Source of the DNA: Oscillospiraceae bacterium
GTDB taxonomy: Bacteria; Bacillota; Clostridia; Oscillospirales; UBA929
Length of the DNA: 6,673 nucleotides
Direction of reading: 5' to 3'
Assembly (NCBI GenBank): GCA_009777435.1
Contig: WRLW01000085.1
Span: 1-6,673 of the forward strand
Shown here in pieces: positions 6,241 through 6,673 of the stretch; position 1 is the stretch's first letter; every line of letters begins with the position of its first letter. A program made the translations under genes and the position numbers. The notes below the pieces were generated by a model that searched no databases, was not told where the DNA came from, and saw nothing but the letters and a program-made list of their open reading frames with translations.

Positions 6241-6291
6241 AAAAAATCCTTTAGAGGCAAAACAAACGCGATTTGGTTTTGACACAAAGGA
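6241..6291 (-). promoter_or_regulatory. Structured rny leader: nested hairpin plus T6, attenuator-like
   Basis: On the minus strand TCCTTT (6291-6286) can pair with AAAGGA (6252-6247). This encloses an inner hairpin in which CAAAAC-C-AAA (6281-6272) pairs with TTTGTTTTG (6266-6258), with one bulged C and a TCGCG loop. TTTTTT (6246-6241) follows the outer stem directly, then the GGGGG ribosome binding site. The shape resembles an intrinsic terminator or an RNA switch next to the ribosome binding site, but the stems are AU-rich and would be only moderately stable. Autoregulation of rny through its leader is one possible use; that is inference. Confidence 0.4.
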
Positions 6292-6307
6292 AAATATTAT
6301 CTATAGC

Positions 6308-6336
6308 ATTTTATATGTCTTTTATATATATGTCAA
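6308..6336 (-). promoter_or_regulatory. Sigma-A-type promoter of rny
   Basis: On the minus strand a perfect -35 TTGACA (6336-6331) is followed after exactly 17 bases by TAAAAT (6313-6308), one mismatch from TATAAT, within a very AT-rich stretch. Transcription would start near 6301, giving an untranslated leader of about 70 bases before rny. It is the strongest vegetative promoter match in the window and fits housekeeping expression of rny and ymdB. Confidence 0.8.
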
Positions 6337-6375
6337 GGAAATTAAATCGGAGGGGCGGAACGCGCCTCTGACGGG

Positions 6376-6404
6376 TTGATTAGCGGGCGGTTATGTGTTA
6401 CAAT
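6376..6404 (+). promoter_or_regulatory. Possible plus-strand promoter facing the regulator gene
   Basis: On the plus strand TTGATT (6376-6381) is followed after 17 bases by TACAAT (6399-6404), preceded by a TG in the extended -10 position (TGTTACAAT). Transcription would start near 6411. No plus-strand protein gene follows within the window; the transcript would be antisense to the regulator gene at 6435-6673. Motif quality is good, but short promoter matches do occur by chance. Confidence 0.4.
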
Positions 6405-6419
6405 GAAAAGCGGCCCGCT
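6382..6419. repeat. Inverted repeat flanking the plus-strand -10 box
   Basis: AGCGGGC (6382-6388) and GCCCGCT (6413-6419) are perfect 7-bp inverted copies 24 bases apart. One arm follows the plus-strand -35 directly and the other covers the predicted transcription start, a layout seen for repressor operators. The right arm also lies in a compact near-palindrome, AAGCGGCCCGCTT (6408-6420), which on the minus strand is followed by TTC and might act as a weak terminator for the regulator gene. Confidence 0.4.
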
Positions 6420-6434
6420 TGGAGAGTATATGAG

Positions 6435-6673
6435 CTAAATTTCGCCGCGGCGCTTTTCGCGCGTCTGTCTGGCCAGCAGGCGGTACAGCGTGGACAGCCC
6501 GATGCCAAGCTCCTTGGCCGCGCGCCGCTTACCCTCCGTGGTGTTCCCGTAGACGGCCAGCAGCGCGTCTATGCGCGCGTAGGTGAAGGTGTGGCGCGCG
6601 CGGCGCCGCGACCCGGGATAGCTGACCGCGCAAGGCACGTCGTCCCCCGGTACCCGCGCGCCGCCCCCCGCCA
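6435..6673 (-). CDS. C-terminal end of a regulator with a Fis-type helix-turn-helix, 5'-truncated
   Basis: The frame is open from the right window edge to a TAG at 6435-6437, giving 78 visible residues. The segment from FTYARIDALLAVYGN to GKRRAAKELGIGLSTLYRLLA is a typical Fis-type (HTH_8) DNA-binding end: an alpha-helix, a Gly-Asn turn, 'AAKELGI' and 'STLYRLL'. Such domains usually form the C-terminus of sigma-54-dependent enhancer-binding activators, where they follow an AAA+ domain and recognise upstream sites. The AAA+ and sensory domains would lie outside the window, so their presence is inferred from the family. A GTG at 6638 could serve as a start, but the frame continues upstream without a stop and a 67-residue protein would be unusual, so truncation by the window is likelier. 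The tail after the helix-turn-helix is short and basic (RQTREKRRGEI). Confidence 0.75.
   Translation of the reverse strand, partial: AGGGARVPGDDVPCAVSYPGSRRRARHTFTYARIDALLAVYGNTTEGKRRAAKELGIGLSTLYRLLARQTREKRRGEI

Noticed and set aside
6435..6638. A complete 67-residue regulator starting at a GTG at 6638
   Set aside because: The frame stays open to the window edge, and the domain is the usual C-terminal end of a much larger activator, so it is better called truncated.
1..6673. Defence system, prophage, transposon, CRISPR array or tRNA
   Set aside because: Reading through both strands I found no transposase, integrase, regularly spaced repeats, tRNA-like cloverleaf or unknown gene cluster; almost every base is explained by conserved sporulation and RNA-turnover genes.

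Overview
The window is ordinary chromosomal DNA from an endospore-forming, GC-rich Firmicute, most likely a member of the Clostridia. Three things point there: a complete GerA-GerC-GerB germinant receptor cluster, the paired genes for RNase Y and the YmdB phosphodiesterase, and Shine-Dalgarno sites of the GGAGG type with GTG and TTG starts. Coding DNA is GC-rich, with G or C at most third positions, yet Ile is often encoded by ATA. I cannot name a species.

Every protein gene I can support lies on the minus strand, so transcription reads from right to left. From the right edge: the 3' end of a regulator with a Fis-type helix-turn-helix (6435-6673, cut by the window); a 205-base AT-rich gap with a strong sigma-A-type promoter for rny and a possible opposite promoter; rny, RNase Y (4673-6229); ymdB, a calcineurin-like phosphodiesterase (3815-4597); an unrecognised 49-residue hydrophilic protein (3599-3748); then gerAA (2047-3519), gerAC (896-2050) and gerAB (1-893, cut by the left edge).

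The genes form two functional blocks. rny and ymdB are a conserved pair in RNA turnover and nucleotide phosphodiesterase activity. The three ger genes make one inner-membrane nutrient receptor that triggers spore germination: gerAA and gerAC overlap by 4 bases, and gerAC and gerAB are 2 bases apart. A strong intrinsic terminator separates the blocks just before gerAA. The apparent ger promoter lies across its upstream arm, so read-through from upstream would be stopped while the operon's own transcript would begin inside the hairpin and escape it.

Terminator-like hairpins also sit just ahead of the ribosome binding sites of rny and ymdB. These, the small orphan protein, a possible antisense promoter at the right edge and the ATA-rich codon use are the points most worth a second look. 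I saw no mobile element, CRISPR array, rRNA or tRNA, and no evidence of a new multi-gene system.
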